64,000 nucleotides of DNA from G965276765 sp965276825 (GCA_965276825.1 OZ255630.1:3410001-3474000); one strand, 5' to 3'; counted from the first letter of the stretch, positions 53,325 to 62,083 are shown. The notes: generated by a model from the sequence alone, not told the origin. Numbers and translations: made by a program.

Positions 53325-53404
53325 TCCGCGCCACCCGTGGGTCCGCGAGCCGAAGACCGGATCGTGTCGCGCTCCTGGCCTCTGGCGTGAGAGACTGAAT
53401 CACG

Positions 53405-54970
53405 GTGCCCCCCGAGACGAGACGCGAGCCCCCCACGCTCCACGGTCCCTGGCCGTGGGAAGCCGACGACCAGGCCGAGGGCTCGCCACGGGAGGCGTGC
53501 GGGGTGTTCGGGATCCTCGCTCCTGGCCGGTCGGTGGCCAACCTGACCTACGACGGGCTCTACGCCCTGCAGCACCGCGGCCAGGAGTCGGCCGGGATGG
53601 CGGTGAGCGACGGCCAGGACCTGGTCGTGGTGAAGGACATGGGCCTGGTCACCAACGTGTTCAACGAGTACAAGCTGGCCAGCCTGCACGGCCACCTGGC
53701 CATCGGCCACACCCGGTACTCGACCACCGGGGCGTCCACCTGGCACAACGCCCAGCCCGTCTATCGCAACGTCGGCGGCCGCTGCTTCGCCGTCGGCCAC
53801 AACGGCAACCTGACCAACACCGCCGCCCTGGCCGAGGCGGCGGGCATGCTCCCCGGCGCGTACGGGAGCGACAGCGACCTCATCGCCGAGCTGGTCGCCC
53901 GGCACCTGCTCGCCGACGACGACGCCGACCTGGTCGACGCGCTGATGGCGGTGGCCCCGACCTTCGAGGGTGCCTTCTCCCTGGTGCTCTGCGACACCGA
54001 GCGGCTGATCGGCCTGCGCGACCCGCAGGGGTTCCGGCCGCTGTCCCTCGGGCGCCTCGACGACGGCTGGGCGCTGGCGTCGGAGACCCCGGCGCTCGAC
54101 ATCGCAGGAGCCCACGTCGTGCGCGACGTGGAGCCGGGCGAGCTCGTCGTCATCGACGGCCTCGGCCAGCGGAGCCTGCGGCCGTGGCCGCCCGAGGTGA
54201 TCAACCCACGGCTGTGCCTCTTCGAGTTCGTCTACCTGGCCAGGCCCGACAGCCGCCTCTACGGCCAGGAGCTGCAGGGCGCCAGGGTGCGGATGGGCGA
54301 GCAGCTTGCCCTCCAGTCCCCGGCGGTGGCCGACCTCGTGATCGGCGTGCCCGACTCGGGACTACCGGCGGCCGAGGGCTTCGCCCGTCAGATCGGCATC
54401 CCCTACGCCACCGGCCTGGTGCGCAACCGCTACATCGGGAGGACCTTCATCACCCCCGACCAAAAGGCCCGCGACCGGGGCGTGCGCCGCAAGCTCAACC
54501 CGCTCCGGGGCGTGATCGAGGGCAAGCGCTTGGTCGTCGTGGACGACTCGGTCGTCAGGGGGACCACCACCCGGGCCATCGTGGCGCTGCTGCGCGAGGC
54601 CGGTGCCGCGGAGGTCCACCTCCGGATCTCCTCGCCGCCCTACCGGTGGCCGTGCTTCTACGGCCTCGACACCGGCAGCCGGGGCCAGCTCATCGCGGCC
54701 AACCTGGAGGTCGGCGAGATCTGCGAGTACGTCGCCGCCGACAGCCTCGCCTACCTGTCGCTCGATGCGCTTGAGCTGGCCACCGGATCCCCGGGCGCCG
54801 GCTTCTGCGACGCCTGCCTGACCGGCCACTACCCGGTCCCCGTCGACCTCGGCGTCACTCCGAGCGCGTCGGGCGACGTGATCGTCGTACCGCCGGTCGA
54901 CGCCGGTGACCTCGGCGCCTTCGGCGGCCGGGAGCCCGGTCCGGTCGCTCCCGGGCTGGTCGGTGGCTGA
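53405..54970 (+). CDS. purF: amidophosphoribosyltransferase
   Basis: 521 residues. First step of purine synthesis: phosphoribosylamine from PRPP and glutamine. Propeptide of 31 residues before the nucleophile Cys32 (EACGVFGI), glutaminase motifs HRGQESAGMAV, GHTRYSTTG and HNGNLTN; PRPP loop LVVVDDSVVRGTTT. The four Cys (RLCLFEF, WPCFYG, FCDACLTGH) fit the oxygen-sensitive Fe-S class. GTG 53405 sits in a weakly matching ribosome context shared with the truncated copy. Its stop overlaps purM by 8 nt. Confidence 0.96.
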   Translation: MPPETRREPPTLHGPWPWEADDQAEGSPREACGVFGILAPGRSVANLTYDGLYALQHRGQESAGMAVSDGQDLVVVKDMGLVTNVFNEYKLASLHGHLAIGHTRYSTTGASTWHNAQPVYRNVGGRCFAVGHNGNLTNTAALAEAAGMLPGAYGSDSDLIAELVARHLLADDDADLVDALMAVAPTFEGAFSLVLCDTERLIGLRDPQGFRPLSLGRLDDGWALASETPALDIAGAHVVRDVEPGELVVIDGLGQRSLRPWPPEVINPRLCLFEFVYLARPDSRLYGQELQGARVRMGEQLALQSPAVADLVIGVPDSGLPAAEGFARQIGIPYATGLVRNRYIGRTFITPDQKARDRGVRRKLNPLRGVIEGKRLVVVDDSVVRGTTTRAIVALLREAGAAEVHLRISSPPYRWPCFYGLDTGSRGQLIAANLEVGEICEYVAADSLAYLSLDALELATGSPGAGFCDACLTGHYPVPVDLGVTPSASGDVIVVPPVDAGDLGAFGGREPGPVAPGLVGG

Positions 54971-56015
54971 CTCCCCGCCGGGGGCAGGCCTCACCTACGC
55001 GGCCGCAGGTGTGGACATCGACGCGGCGGACGCCGCCGTCGACGCCATGCGCGAAGCGGTCGCCTCCACCCGACGGGCGGGCGTGCTCGGCGGGATCGGC
55101 AGCTTCGGCGGCCTCTTCGAGCTCCCCGAGGGCTACCGCCGGCCGGTGCTGGTCTCCTCCACCGACGGGGTCGGCACCAAGCTGGCCGTCGCCACCGCCG
55201 TCGGCCGCCTGGACACGATCGGGATCGACCTGGTCGCCATGTGCGTCGACGACCTGGTCTGCTGCGGGGCGGAGCCGCTCTTCTTCCTCGACTACCAGCT
55301 CCTCGGCCAGGTCGACCCGGACCAGGTCCGCACCGTCATGGAGGGGATCGCCGAAGGGTGCAGGACCGCAGGGTGCGCCATCGTGGGCGGCGAGCTGGCC
55401 GAGCACCCCGGCCTCATCGCGCCCGGCGAGCTCGACCTCGCCGGCTTTGCCGTCGGCGTGGTCGAACGCGACGCCATCATCGACGGCACGGCCGCGGCGA
55501 CCGACGGTGACGTGCTGGTCGGGCTGGCGTCGCCGGGGCTGCGCTCCAACGGCTACAGCCTGGCCCGCCGGGCCCTGCTCGAGCGCGCCGGCCGGGACCT
55601 GCGCGGTCCCGCCTGGGCCGGCGCCGACCACAGCTTGGCCGACGAGCTGCTGCGCCCCTCGGTGATCTACGCCCCCGCCGTGCTCGCGGCCATCGCCGCG
55701 GGCGGCGTGCACGCTGTCGCCCACGTGACCGGCGGCGGCCTGCCCGGCAACCTGCCCCGCGCCCTGCCGGAGCACCTCGACGCCATCGTCGATGCCTCGT
55801 CGTGGCGGCGCCCGGAGATCTTCGCCGAGATCCAGGCGGCCGGCGACATCGACGACGCCGAGATGCTCCGGGTCTTCAACCTGGGGATCGGCATGGTCCT
55901 CGCGGTCGACCCGGCGGCGGTGGACGCGGTCGACGACGCCCTGCGGTCCGGGGGCACCGAGCCCGTCGTCATCGGCCGCCTGGCGCCCGGAGCCGGCCGC
56001 ACCGTCGTCGACTGA
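54963..56015 (+). CDS. purM: AIR synthetase (FGAM cyclo-ligase)
   Basis: 350 residues. ATP-dependent ring closure of FGAM to AIR, homodimer. TYAAAGVDIDAADAAVDAM opening, STDGVGTKLAVA, CVDDLVCCGAEPLFFLDY, IVGGELAEHPG, LRSNGYSLAR and HVTGGGLPGNLPRALP are all present. GTG 54963 overlaps the purF stop. Followed by bldC, the same order as in Streptomyces. Confidence 0.96.
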   Translation: MADSPPGAGLTYAAAGVDIDAADAAVDAMREAVASTRRAGVLGGIGSFGGLFELPEGYRRPVLVSSTDGVGTKLAVATAVGRLDTIGIDLVAMCVDDLVCCGAEPLFFLDYQLLGQVDPDQVRTVMEGIAEGCRTAGCAIVGGELAEHPGLIAPGELDLAGFAVGVVERDAIIDGTAAATDGDVLVGLASPGLRSNGYSLARRALLERAGRDLRGPAWAGADHSLADELLRPSVIYAPAVLAAIAAGGVHAVAHVTGGGLPGNLPRALPEHLDAIVDASSWRRPEIFAEIQAAGDIDDAEMLRVFNLGIGMVLAVDPAAVDAVDDALRSGGTEPVVIGRLAPGAGRTVVD

Positions 56016-56024
56016 TCCGCGGGC

Positions 56025-56070
56025 CCTCCAACCGTCGGTCCTTCAACTGCCGGCCCTTCAGCCGCCGCAT
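56025..56070. repeat. three imperfect ~15-bp repeats downstream of purM
   Basis: CCTCCAACCGTCGGT, CCTTCAACTGCCGGC and CCTTCAGCCGCCGCA follow one another after the purM stop. No palindromic character. Meaning unknown. Confidence 0.3.
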
Positions 56071-56155
56071 CCTCGACGCGCCGACCCAATGACCAGCCCG
56101 TTCGGGGACGAATGCCTAGTCACGAATGTGGGCGAAATGACCCTTCTTGGCCATG

Positions 56156-56182
56156 TTGGACGAAGCCGCCGACCCGTAACGT
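56156..56182 (+). promoter_or_regulatory. putative bldC promoter
   Basis: TTGGAC (56156-56161) and TAACGT (56177-56182) with a short 15-nt spacer, giving a leader of about 30 nt with GGAAGGA before ATG 56218. Separates bldC transcription from purM. Confidence 0.35.
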
Positions 56183-56217
56183 GGCGTCCAGAATCGGGAT
56201 CGGAAGGACCACCCACC

Positions 56218-56418
56218 ATGTCAGACCAGGCTCAGGCCGACACGCTGCTCACACCTGCAGAGGTGGCGGCGCTGTTTCGTGTCAACCCCAAGACCGTGAC
56301 GCGCTGGGCCCGGGCGGGCAAGATCACCGCCATCCGGACCCTCGGCGGCCACCGCCGCTTCCGGGCGTCGGAGATCCGCCGCTGCCTCGAGCAGCTGGAG
56401 ACGGGCCAGCTGGCCTGA
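56218..56418 (+). CDS. bldC: BldC-family small MerR-like DNA-binding protein
   Basis: 66 residues, whole protein is a winged helix-turn-helix: LLTPAEVAALFRVNPKTVTRWARAGKITAIRTLGGHRRFRASEIRRCLEQL. In Streptomyces BldC binds head-to-tail on direct repeats and holds back sporulation genes; in unicellular relatives the role is unknown. Position after purF-purM matches Streptomyces synteny. A 13-bp hairpin follows. Confidence 0.9.
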   Translation: MSDQAQADTLLTPAEVAALFRVNPKTVTRWARAGKITAIRTLGGHRRFRASEIRRCLEQLETGQLA

Positions 56419-56422
56419 GCGG

Positions 56423-56458
56423 GTGGTGCCGCCGGTCCGGGGGGGCCGGCGGCACCAC
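56423..56458 (+). terminator. hairpin terminator after bldC
   Basis: GTGGTGCCGCCGG / CCGGCGGCACCAC, perfect 13-bp stem with a 10-nt G-rich loop, starting 5 nt after the stop. No T tract, as is usual in actinobacteria. Confidence 0.7.
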
Positions 56459-56491
56459 TGCGCCTCGGAGACTCCGCAGTCGGCATCGATG

Positions 56492-56526
56492 TTGCCGGTC
56501 GGGTCGGCGTCGACCATGATCCGGCC
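56492..56526 (+). promoter_or_regulatory. leaderless promoter of argJ
   Basis: TTGCCG (56492-56497), 17-nt spacer, CATGAT (56515-56520), 6 nt, then ATG 56527. No ribosome site is present upstream. Confidence 0.45.
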
Positions 56527-57711
56527 ATGACGTCACAGGCCGGCCGCCCCGGCCGGCTCCCGCGAGGTTTCGTGGCCCACACCGCCAGGGTCGGGGTCCG
56601 CACCGGACCCGCCGACGACCTGGCCGTGATCCGGTCCACCGGGCCGACGTCGAGCGCCGGGATGTTCACCAAGAGCCGCTTCGCCGGCCCGAGCGTCACC
56701 CTCAGCCGGCCGCGGGCTGCGGCCGGCACGGCGCGGGGGTTGGTCGTGGTGGCCGGCAACGCCAACGTCGCCACCGGGGAGCGAGGCGTGGCCGACGCGG
56801 CCGAGCTCGGGGTGCTGGCCGCACGGTCGGCCGGCGTCGATCCGGGGGAGATGCTGGTCGCCTCGACCGGGGTCATCGGCCGGCCCTACCGGATGGAGCC
56901 GATCCGGGCGCACCTCGCTCGGCTCGGCGCCGACCGGCGCGAGGCCTGGGAAGCCGGCGCGCGTGACGTGGCCCGGGCCATGATGACCACCGACACCCGT
57001 CCCAAGGTGGCCGTCCGCCCTGTGGGGGAGGCTCGGGTGGTCGGGATGGCCAAGGGCGTCGGGATGATCGAGCCCGACATGGCGACCATGCTGGCGTGGG
57101 TGCTCACCGACGCCGCCGTGGACCCGCTCACCCTCGACCGGGTCTGGCGCCGCAGCGTCGACGACACCTTCAACTGCCTGAGCGTCGACACCGACACCTC
57201 GACCTCGGACAGCGCGGTCATCCTGGCCAGCGGGGCCGCCGGCCCGGTCGGCGAGGGCGAGCTGACCGCGGCGGTGCGCGAGGTGTGCGTCGACCTGACT
57301 CTGCAGCTGGCCAGGGACGGGGAGGGGGCGACCAAGCTCGTCACGGTGACCGTCAAGGCGGCACGCGACCGCGACCAGGCGAGGCGGGTGGCCAAATCCG
57401 TCCTCAACTCGCCGCTGGTCAAGACGGCCGTGCACGGCGCCGATCCCAACTGGGGACGGGTGGCCATGGCCGTCGGCAAGTGCTCCGACGACGTCGACAT
57501 CGACGCCGACCGGGTGGTGATCCGCTTCGGCGACGTGGAGGCCTATCCGGCCATCCCGGGCGACGAGGGCCTGGCCGCACTCGCCGCGGTGATGACCGAC
57601 GACCACGTGGACATCGAGGTCGAGCTCCACACCGGCGCCGCCGAGATCACCGTCTACGGCTGCGACCTCTCCGACGGCTACGTCCGCATCAACGCCGACT
57701 ACACCACCTGA
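56527..57711 (+). CDS. argJ: ornithine acetyltransferase / N-acetylglutamate synthase
   Basis: 394 residues. Recycles the acetyl group from acetylornithine to glutamate. PRGFVAHTARVGVR opening, GNANVATGERG, TGVIGRPYRME, and the autocleavage site MATMLAW, where Thr becomes the N-terminal nucleophile of the beta chain. HGADPNWGRVAMAVGK and GCDLSDGYVRINADYTT complete the family pattern. No other arg genes in the window, so it is either an orphan argJ or a family member with another substrate. Appears leaderless. Confidence 0.92.
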   Translation: MTSQAGRPGRLPRGFVAHTARVGVRTGPADDLAVIRSTGPTSSAGMFTKSRFAGPSVTLSRPRAAAGTARGLVVVAGNANVATGERGVADAAELGVLAARSAGVDPGEMLVASTGVIGRPYRMEPIRAHLARLGADRREAWEAGARDVARAMMTTDTRPKVAVRPVGEARVVGMAKGVGMIEPDMATMLAWVLTDAAVDPLTLDRVWRRSVDDTFNCLSVDTDTSTSDSAVILASGAAGPVGEGELTAAVREVCVDLTLQLARDGEGATKLVTVTVKAARDRDQARRVAKSVLNSPLVKTAVHGADPNWGRVAMAVGKCSDDVDIDADRVVIRFGDVEAYPAIPGDEGLAALAAVMTDDHVDIEVELHTGAAEITVYGCDLSDGYVRINADYTT

Positions 57712-57742
57712 AGATGCCGGGGTGGGCGGCGCGACCTGACGC

Positions 57743-58186
57743 TCAGGCGTCGGCGGTCGAGGCCACCGTGCCGAGGACCACGATGACGAACAGCAGGAAC
57801 GTCAGGGCGTGCACCCCCGTGCACCACAGGCAGATGCTGTCGAGGCGGAAGAGCTCCACGTAGATCAGCCACAGGATCATCCCGACGCCGACGACCGTCG
57901 CGCCGAGGCGTCCCGCCCGCAGCAACGGGTTGTGCGACCGCCATGCGGCCGGAAGCTGCAGCGGGAGCATGAAGGCGAAGAACACCAGGCCGAGGACGGC
58001 GACGGGGAGCCCGAAGATGCGGGAGTACGAGCTGGTGGTGACCTTGGCGCAGTTGACGAACGACGTGGCCGGGCAGGCCAGGACCGATGCGCTCGTGTAG
58101 TGCGCATAGGTGAGGTAGGCCGCCGCCCCGAGACCGGCCACGCAGATCAACAGACCGAGCACGGACGGCCAGCGGGGCGGCATCAC
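57743..58186 (-). CDS. VKOR-family membrane oxidoreductase
   Basis: 147 residues, four membrane helices. Conserved Cys pair in ACPATSFVNCAKV, Ser in the first loop and C-x-x-C in SICLWCTGVH near the last helix. Passes electrons from a thioredoxin-like partner to quinone to drive disulfide formation outside the membrane. 17 nt downstream of the DUF929-like gene, which is the likely partner; the two form an operon. Confidence 0.9.
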   Translation of the reverse strand: MMPPRWPSVLGLLICVAGLGAAAYLTYAHYTSASVLACPATSFVNCAKVTTSSYSRIFGLPVAVLGLVFFAFMLPLQLPAAWRSHNPLLRAGRLGATVVGVGMILWLIYVELFRLDSICLWCTGVHALTFLLFVIVVLGTVASTADA

Positions 58187-58202
58187 GTAGCTCGGTGCCA
58201 GG

Positions 58203-59162
58203 TCAGTGGGTGATCACGGAGGGGAACGACGAGCACACGCTTGCCGGCGCGCCGCCGGTGATGTGGCAGACATCGGAGACCAGCGCCCCGGCGTTGGCGT
58301 CGACCGCATTGGCCAGGGTGGAGGTCCCCCTCGCGATCTGCGTGGCCGCCTGCTGGAAGCTCAACCCGGCCAGACGTTGCGGGAGGAAGCCCGTGCCCGT
58401 GAGCACCACCTTGCCGTTGAGGTAGACGAACGGGTAGCTGCCGCCGCCGACGGTGGTGAACAGCTGGTTCTGTGCCGCGGTCGGGGTCTGCAGCGCCCTG
58501 TGGTTGGGGTCGGCCTCCTCGACGGGCGTGAAGGTCACGTACCTGCTGGTGTAGTTGGAGCCGTAGAAGGTCCACGTCGGGGTGTTCGGGTCGATGTCGG
58601 TCGACGACGAGTGGGTGACGTGCAGGTTGGAGAAGGTCCCGAACTTGGAGAGGGCCAGCACCAGCGCCCAGCGCTCGGCCGCGCAGTACGGGCACCACTC
58701 CGCGCCCACGTAGAGGATGTCCGGCTTGGACTTCGAGAGGATCGGGTCGCTGGCCAGCTGGGGGTAGTGGAGATCGGACGCCTTGTAGCCGTTGGCCGCC
58801 GACGCCAGGCGGCTGGTCGGCGTGGCCGTGTAGCTGGCGTAGAGCGACGCGGGGACGACCTGGCCCGACGAGACTCCCTTCCCCCGGCTGGCACCGGCGG
58901 CGGACGACGTCGAGGATCTGCCCCCGGTCGCCTTCACCACCACGAGCACGACGATGACCACCACGATCACGCCGATGGCCCCCCCGGCGAGGAAGAGCTG
59001 CCGCCGGCGGCGCTCGGCGGCGACGGCCTCCCTGTGGGTCGCACCGGATCCGGCGGCCCTGCGGGTCGGGATCGGGCGGGACGACCCTGGGCGTCTCGAA
59101 CCCGAGCGCCTGCCCCTGCGGGGCGGGACGGCGCTCGGGCCGGACGGCGGGCTAGCGGGCAC
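58203..59162 (-). CDS. membrane-anchored thioredoxin-like protein (DUF929-like)
   Basis: 319 residues from GTG 59162 (start uncertain, no clear ribosome site). A basic N-terminus, one membrane anchor (LFLAGGAIGVIVVVIVVLVVV), a Ser/Gly-rich linker, then a thioredoxin-like domain with YVGAEWCPYCAAERWAL, holding C-P-Y-C. Two further Cys near the C-terminus (SDVCHITGGAPASVC). Likely the thiol oxidase partner of the VKOR protein, outside the cell membrane. Divergent from the sigma factor. Confidence 0.8.
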   Translation of the reverse strand: MPASPPSGPSAVPPRRGRRSGSRRPGSSRPIPTRRAAGSGATHREAVAAERRRRQLFLAGGAIGVIVVVIVVLVVVKATGGRSSTSSAAGASRGKGVSSGQVVPASLYASYTATPTSRLASAANGYKASDLHYPQLASDPILSKSKPDILYVGAEWCPYCAAERWALVLALSKFGTFSNLHVTHSSSTDIDPNTPTWTFYGSNYTSRYVTFTPVEEADPNHRALQTPTAAQNQLFTTVGGGSYPFVYLNGKVVLTGTGFLPQRLAGLSFQQAATQIARGTSTLANAVDANAGALVSDVCHITGGAPASVCSSFPSVITH

Positions 59163-59229
59163 GGGAGACCGGGGGGAGGGCCACGAAGGTATGGACGATG
59201 CTGTAGGGCGTCTGGTTCCCGCCGATCGG

Positions 59230-59244
59230 TAAGCTCGCGGCATC
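59230..59244 (+). promoter_or_regulatory. possible sigma-factor promoter, -10 TAAGCT 6 nt before an ATC codon
   Basis: TAAGCT (59230-59235), 6 nt, ATC 59242 in frame with the sigma factor. Same geometry as the serA and vapB leaderless promoters but without a standard start codon. Confidence 0.3.
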
Positions 59245-59268
59245 GACGGGGACGAGGACGACCTCCTG

Positions 59269-59793
59269 GTGGCACGGGCCCGCGGCGGAGATCCGGCTGC
59301 GCTCGAGGCGTTGCTCCGGGCCCACCACGACCGGGTGCGCCTCGTCTGCCGGCGCGTCACCGGCACCGACGAGGACGGGGCCGACGCCGCCCAGAATGCC
59401 CTCATCGCCATCGTCAAGGGCATCGCCCGCTTCGACGGGCGGAGCCGCTTCTCGACGTGGGCCCACCGGATCGCGGTCAACGCCGCCCTCGACGAGGTGA
59501 GGTCGCGCCAGCGGCGCAGCACCGTCGAGCTCGACGACCGACCGTCGCCCGGAGACCCCGAGCGCGACTCGGCCGCCCACCTCGACGTCGACGCCGCGCT
59601 CCGCCGACTACCGGTCCACCAGCGGGCCGCGGTCGTGCTCCGCGACCTGTGCGGCCTCGACTACGAGGAGATCGCCGAGGTGCTCGACCTGGCGCCGGGC
59701 ACGGTGCGCAGCCGGATCGCCAGGGGCAGGGCGGCGCTCGTCCCGCTGCTCGCCGATCCCGAAGCCGCCGACCCTGCACCGGTGGCGACATGA
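59269..59793 (+). CDS. ECF-type RNA polymerase sigma factor
   Basis: 174 residues from GTG 59269; nine extra in-frame codons (IDGDEDDLL) reach an ATC at 59242. Region 2: PAALEALLRAHHDRVRLVCRRVTGTDEDGADAAQNALIAIVKGIARFDGRSRFSTWAHRIAVNAALDEVRSR; region 4: LPVHQRAAVVLRDLCGLDYEEIAEVLDLAPGTVRSRIARGRAAL. Directs extracytoplasmic stress genes; regulon unknown. Start codon overlaps of the next gene (ATGA) link it to a zinc-type anti-sigma factor. Confidence 0.9.
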   Translation: MARARGGDPAALEALLRAHHDRVRLVCRRVTGTDEDGADAAQNALIAIVKGIARFDGRSRFSTWAHRIAVNAALDEVRSRQRRSTVELDDRPSPGDPERDSAAHLDVDAALRRLPVHQRAAVVLRDLCGLDYEEIAEVLDLAPGTVRSRIARGRAALVPLLADPEAADPAPVAT

Positions 59794-60845
59794 ACCGCGC
59801 CGGCCAGCACCTCGCCGACGGCCATCTCGACGTCGACGGGCTCTCCGCCGCGGTCGACGGACAGGCGCGCGCCGGCGACGCGACCCACCTCGCCGGCTGC
59901 AGCCGCTGCCGGGCGGAGCTGGACTCCTGGAGGCGGACGCTCGCCCGACTGGCCGCCGCCTCTGCGATCCCGGCCGGCACCGACTCTGCAGCCGGCACCG
60001 ACGTCACAGCTGGCACCGACGCCGCGGTGGCCGTCGCGCTGGCCGCGGCCGGAGAGCGTCCCGCCGACGGGCACGGGGGCACGCTTGCGGCCGAGCGGGA
60101 CGGCACCACCGGGGAGGACGGCACCACGGGGGAGGACGGCACCGCCGGGGCGGACGGAGGAGGCGAGCAGGTCGGACGACCTCAGCAGGAAGGGGGCGCC
60201 ACGCCGGCCGTGGCGGCCCGGCGACCGCGACCACGACCGGGATCGCGCCCGCCGGTCGCCCGGAACGGGCGCCGGGCGCACCGGGTCAGGAGCGCGGCCT
60301 GGCGGCGCGCCGTCGCACCGGTGCTCGGGGCGGCCGTCGCCGCCGGCGTGGTCATCGGCGCGATCGCCGCCCTCCACGGAGGGTCCAGCTCCACGACGTC
60401 ATCGGCCGCGTCGAGCGCGGCGCCGAGCCCGACCCGTGCCGCGACGGGCGCGACCGGGAGCGGCCGCTCCTCGTCGGCCGGCTCGGCCGCAGGAGGTACC
60501 GGCGCCCAGTCAGGGACCGGCGCGGCGTCCCCGTCCGGGGCCCCGTCGAGCGCCCTGGCCCTCCCCGAGCGCGTCGGCAGCCTCGCCGCGCTCCACCGGC
60601 GTCTCGCTGCCGGGCAGGTCCCTCTCGCCGCCGGGCGACCGGCGGCGGGGTCCCCGGCCGGGCGGTGCCTTCCGGCGGCCACCGCTGCGGCCGCCCACAC
60701 CGCAGGGTCGGCTGCCCCCGTGACCGGCACCGCCACCGTGGTGGTGGACGGAGCGACCCGCATCCTCTACGTCGTCGCCGCCGACCACCTGGCCGTGGTC
60801 CTGACGCCGGCCGGCTGCCACCTGGCGGGGACGTTCCCCTCCTGA
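59790..60845 (+). CDS. membrane anti-sigma factor with zinc-finger motif
   Basis: 351 residues. N-terminal anti-sigma domain with H-L-A-G-C-S-R-C (His-x3-Cys-x2-Cys, ~32-40), a long low-complexity stretch with repeats of G-T-D and D-G-T-T-G-E, a single membrane segment (VAPVLGAAVAAGVVIGAIAAL), then an outer Ser/Gly/Ala linker and a small beta domain with two Cys (GRCLPA, PAGCHLAG). Holds the sigma factor inactive at the membrane; the outer part would sense a signal. ATGA overlap with the sigma gene. Confidence 0.85.
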   Translation: MNRAGQHLADGHLDVDGLSAAVDGQARAGDATHLAGCSRCRAELDSWRRTLARLAAASAIPAGTDSAAGTDVTAGTDAAVAVALAAAGERPADGHGGTLAAERDGTTGEDGTTGEDGTAGADGGGEQVGRPQQEGGATPAVAARRPRPRPGSRPPVARNGRRAHRVRSAAWRRAVAPVLGAAVAAGVVIGAIAALHGGSSSTTSSAASSAAPSPTRAATGATGSGRSSSAGSAAGGTGAQSGTGAASPSGAPSSALALPERVGSLAALHRRLAAGQVPLAAGRPAAGSPAGRCLPAATAAAAHTAGSAAPVTGTATVVVDGATRILYVVAADHLAVVLTPAGCHLAGTFPS

Positions 60846-60868
60846 TCGGCCGCCATCCGGGGTACCGG

Positions 60869-60880
60869 TACCCTTGCCGC
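60869..60880 (+). promoter_or_regulatory. leaderless promoter of serA
   Basis: TACCCT (60869-60874), 6 nt, then ATG 60881. No ribosome site. Lies just after the anti-sigma gene. Confidence 0.48.
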
Positions 60881-62083
60881 ATGAGCGGTCCCAAGGCGCT
60901 GCTGGTCGAGAACATCCACCCCGGCGCCACCCGGCTCCTCCAAGGCGAGGGCTGGGAGGTGGCCACGCTCGACCGGTCCCTCGGCGAGGCCGAGCTGATC
61001 GACGCCCTGACCGACGTCGCGCTGCTCGGCATCCGCTCTCAGACCCAGGTCACCGAGACCGTGCTCGACAAGGCGTCGGGGCTCGTCGCGCTCGGCGCCT
61101 TCTGCATCGGCACCAACCAGATCGACCTGCTGGCGGCGGCCAGGCGCGGCGTGGCCGTGTTCAACGCCCCGTTCTCCAACACCCGCAGCGTCGTCGAGCT
61201 GGCCGTCGCCGAGATCATCGCCCTCACCCGCCGGCTCACCGACAAGGACCGGGCCATGCACGCCGGGACCTGGGACAAGTCGGCCGTCGGCTCCCACGAG
61301 GTCCGCGGCCGCCGGCTCGGCATCGTCGGCTACGGCAACATCGGCACCCAGCTTTCGGTCCTCGCCGAGAACCTCGGGATGTCGGTGTGGTTCTACGACA
61401 CCGCCGACCGCCTCGCCCTCTCCAACGCCAGGCGCTGCGACTCCCTCGACGAGCTCCTCGCCGAGGTCGACGTGGTCAGCCTGCACGTCGACGGCCGCCC
61501 CGACAACCGCAACTTCTTCGGCGAGGCGGAGTTTGCCAGGATGCGGCCGGGGTCGCTGTTCCTCAACCTCAGCCGCGGCTTCGTCGTCGACCACGGTGCC
61601 CTGCGCGGCCACATTGAGTCGGGCCACATCGCCGGCGCGGCGGTCGACGTGTTTCCCGAGGAGCCGTCGGGGCGGGGCGAGCCGTTCGCCTCGGAGCTGC
61701 GGGGCCTGCCCAACGTGATCCTCACCCCCCACATCGGCGGCAGCACCGAGGAGGCGCAGGTCGACATCGGCCGGTTCGTGGCCCACAAGCTGCTCGACTA
61801 CGCCCGCTGCGGCACCACGTCCCTCTCGGTCAACCTCCCCAACCTGGAGCTGCCGCACCGCACCGGCGCCAACTCGGTGGTCCACGTGCATCGCAACGTG
61901 CCCGGCGTGCTGGCGAGGATCAACCAGATCCTCGCCGACAACCACGTCAACATCGAGGGCCAGGCGCTCGCCACCCGCGGGGAGGTCGGCTACGTCATCA
62001 CCGACATCGCCAGCGACTTCACCGACGACATGCTCCGCGCCCTCGCCCACATGGACGAGACCATCCGGGTCCGGCTGCTCTGA
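60881..62083 (+). CDS. serA: D-3-phosphoglycerate dehydrogenase (short, ACT-domain type)
   Basis: 400 residues, E. coli-like length. First step of serine synthesis. Seen: GAFCIGTNQIDL, NAD motif GRRLGIVGYGNIGTQLSVLAENLGM, catalytic Arg in NLSRGFVVD, Glu/His in the DVFPEEP and LTPHIGGSTEEAQ blocks, and a C-terminal ACT domain (HRNVPGVLARINQILADNHVNIEGQ) for serine feedback. Leaderless: -10 TACCCT lies 6 nt before ATG. Confidence 0.93.
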   Translation: MSGPKALLVENIHPGATRLLQGEGWEVATLDRSLGEAELIDALTDVALLGIRSQTQVTETVLDKASGLVALGAFCIGTNQIDLLAAARRGVAVFNAPFSNTRSVVELAVAEIIALTRRLTDKDRAMHAGTWDKSAVGSHEVRGRRLGIVGYGNIGTQLSVLAENLGMSVWFYDTADRLALSNARRCDSLDELLAEVDVVSLHVDGRPDNRNFFGEAEFARMRPGSLFLNLSRGFVVDHGALRGHIESGHIAGAAVDVFPEEPSGRGEPFASELRGLPNVILTPHIGGSTEEAQVDIGRFVAHKLLDYARCGTTSLSVNLPNLELPHRTGANSVVHVHRNVPGVLARINQILADNHVNIEGQALATRGEVGYVITDIASDFTDDMLRALAHMDETIRVRLL

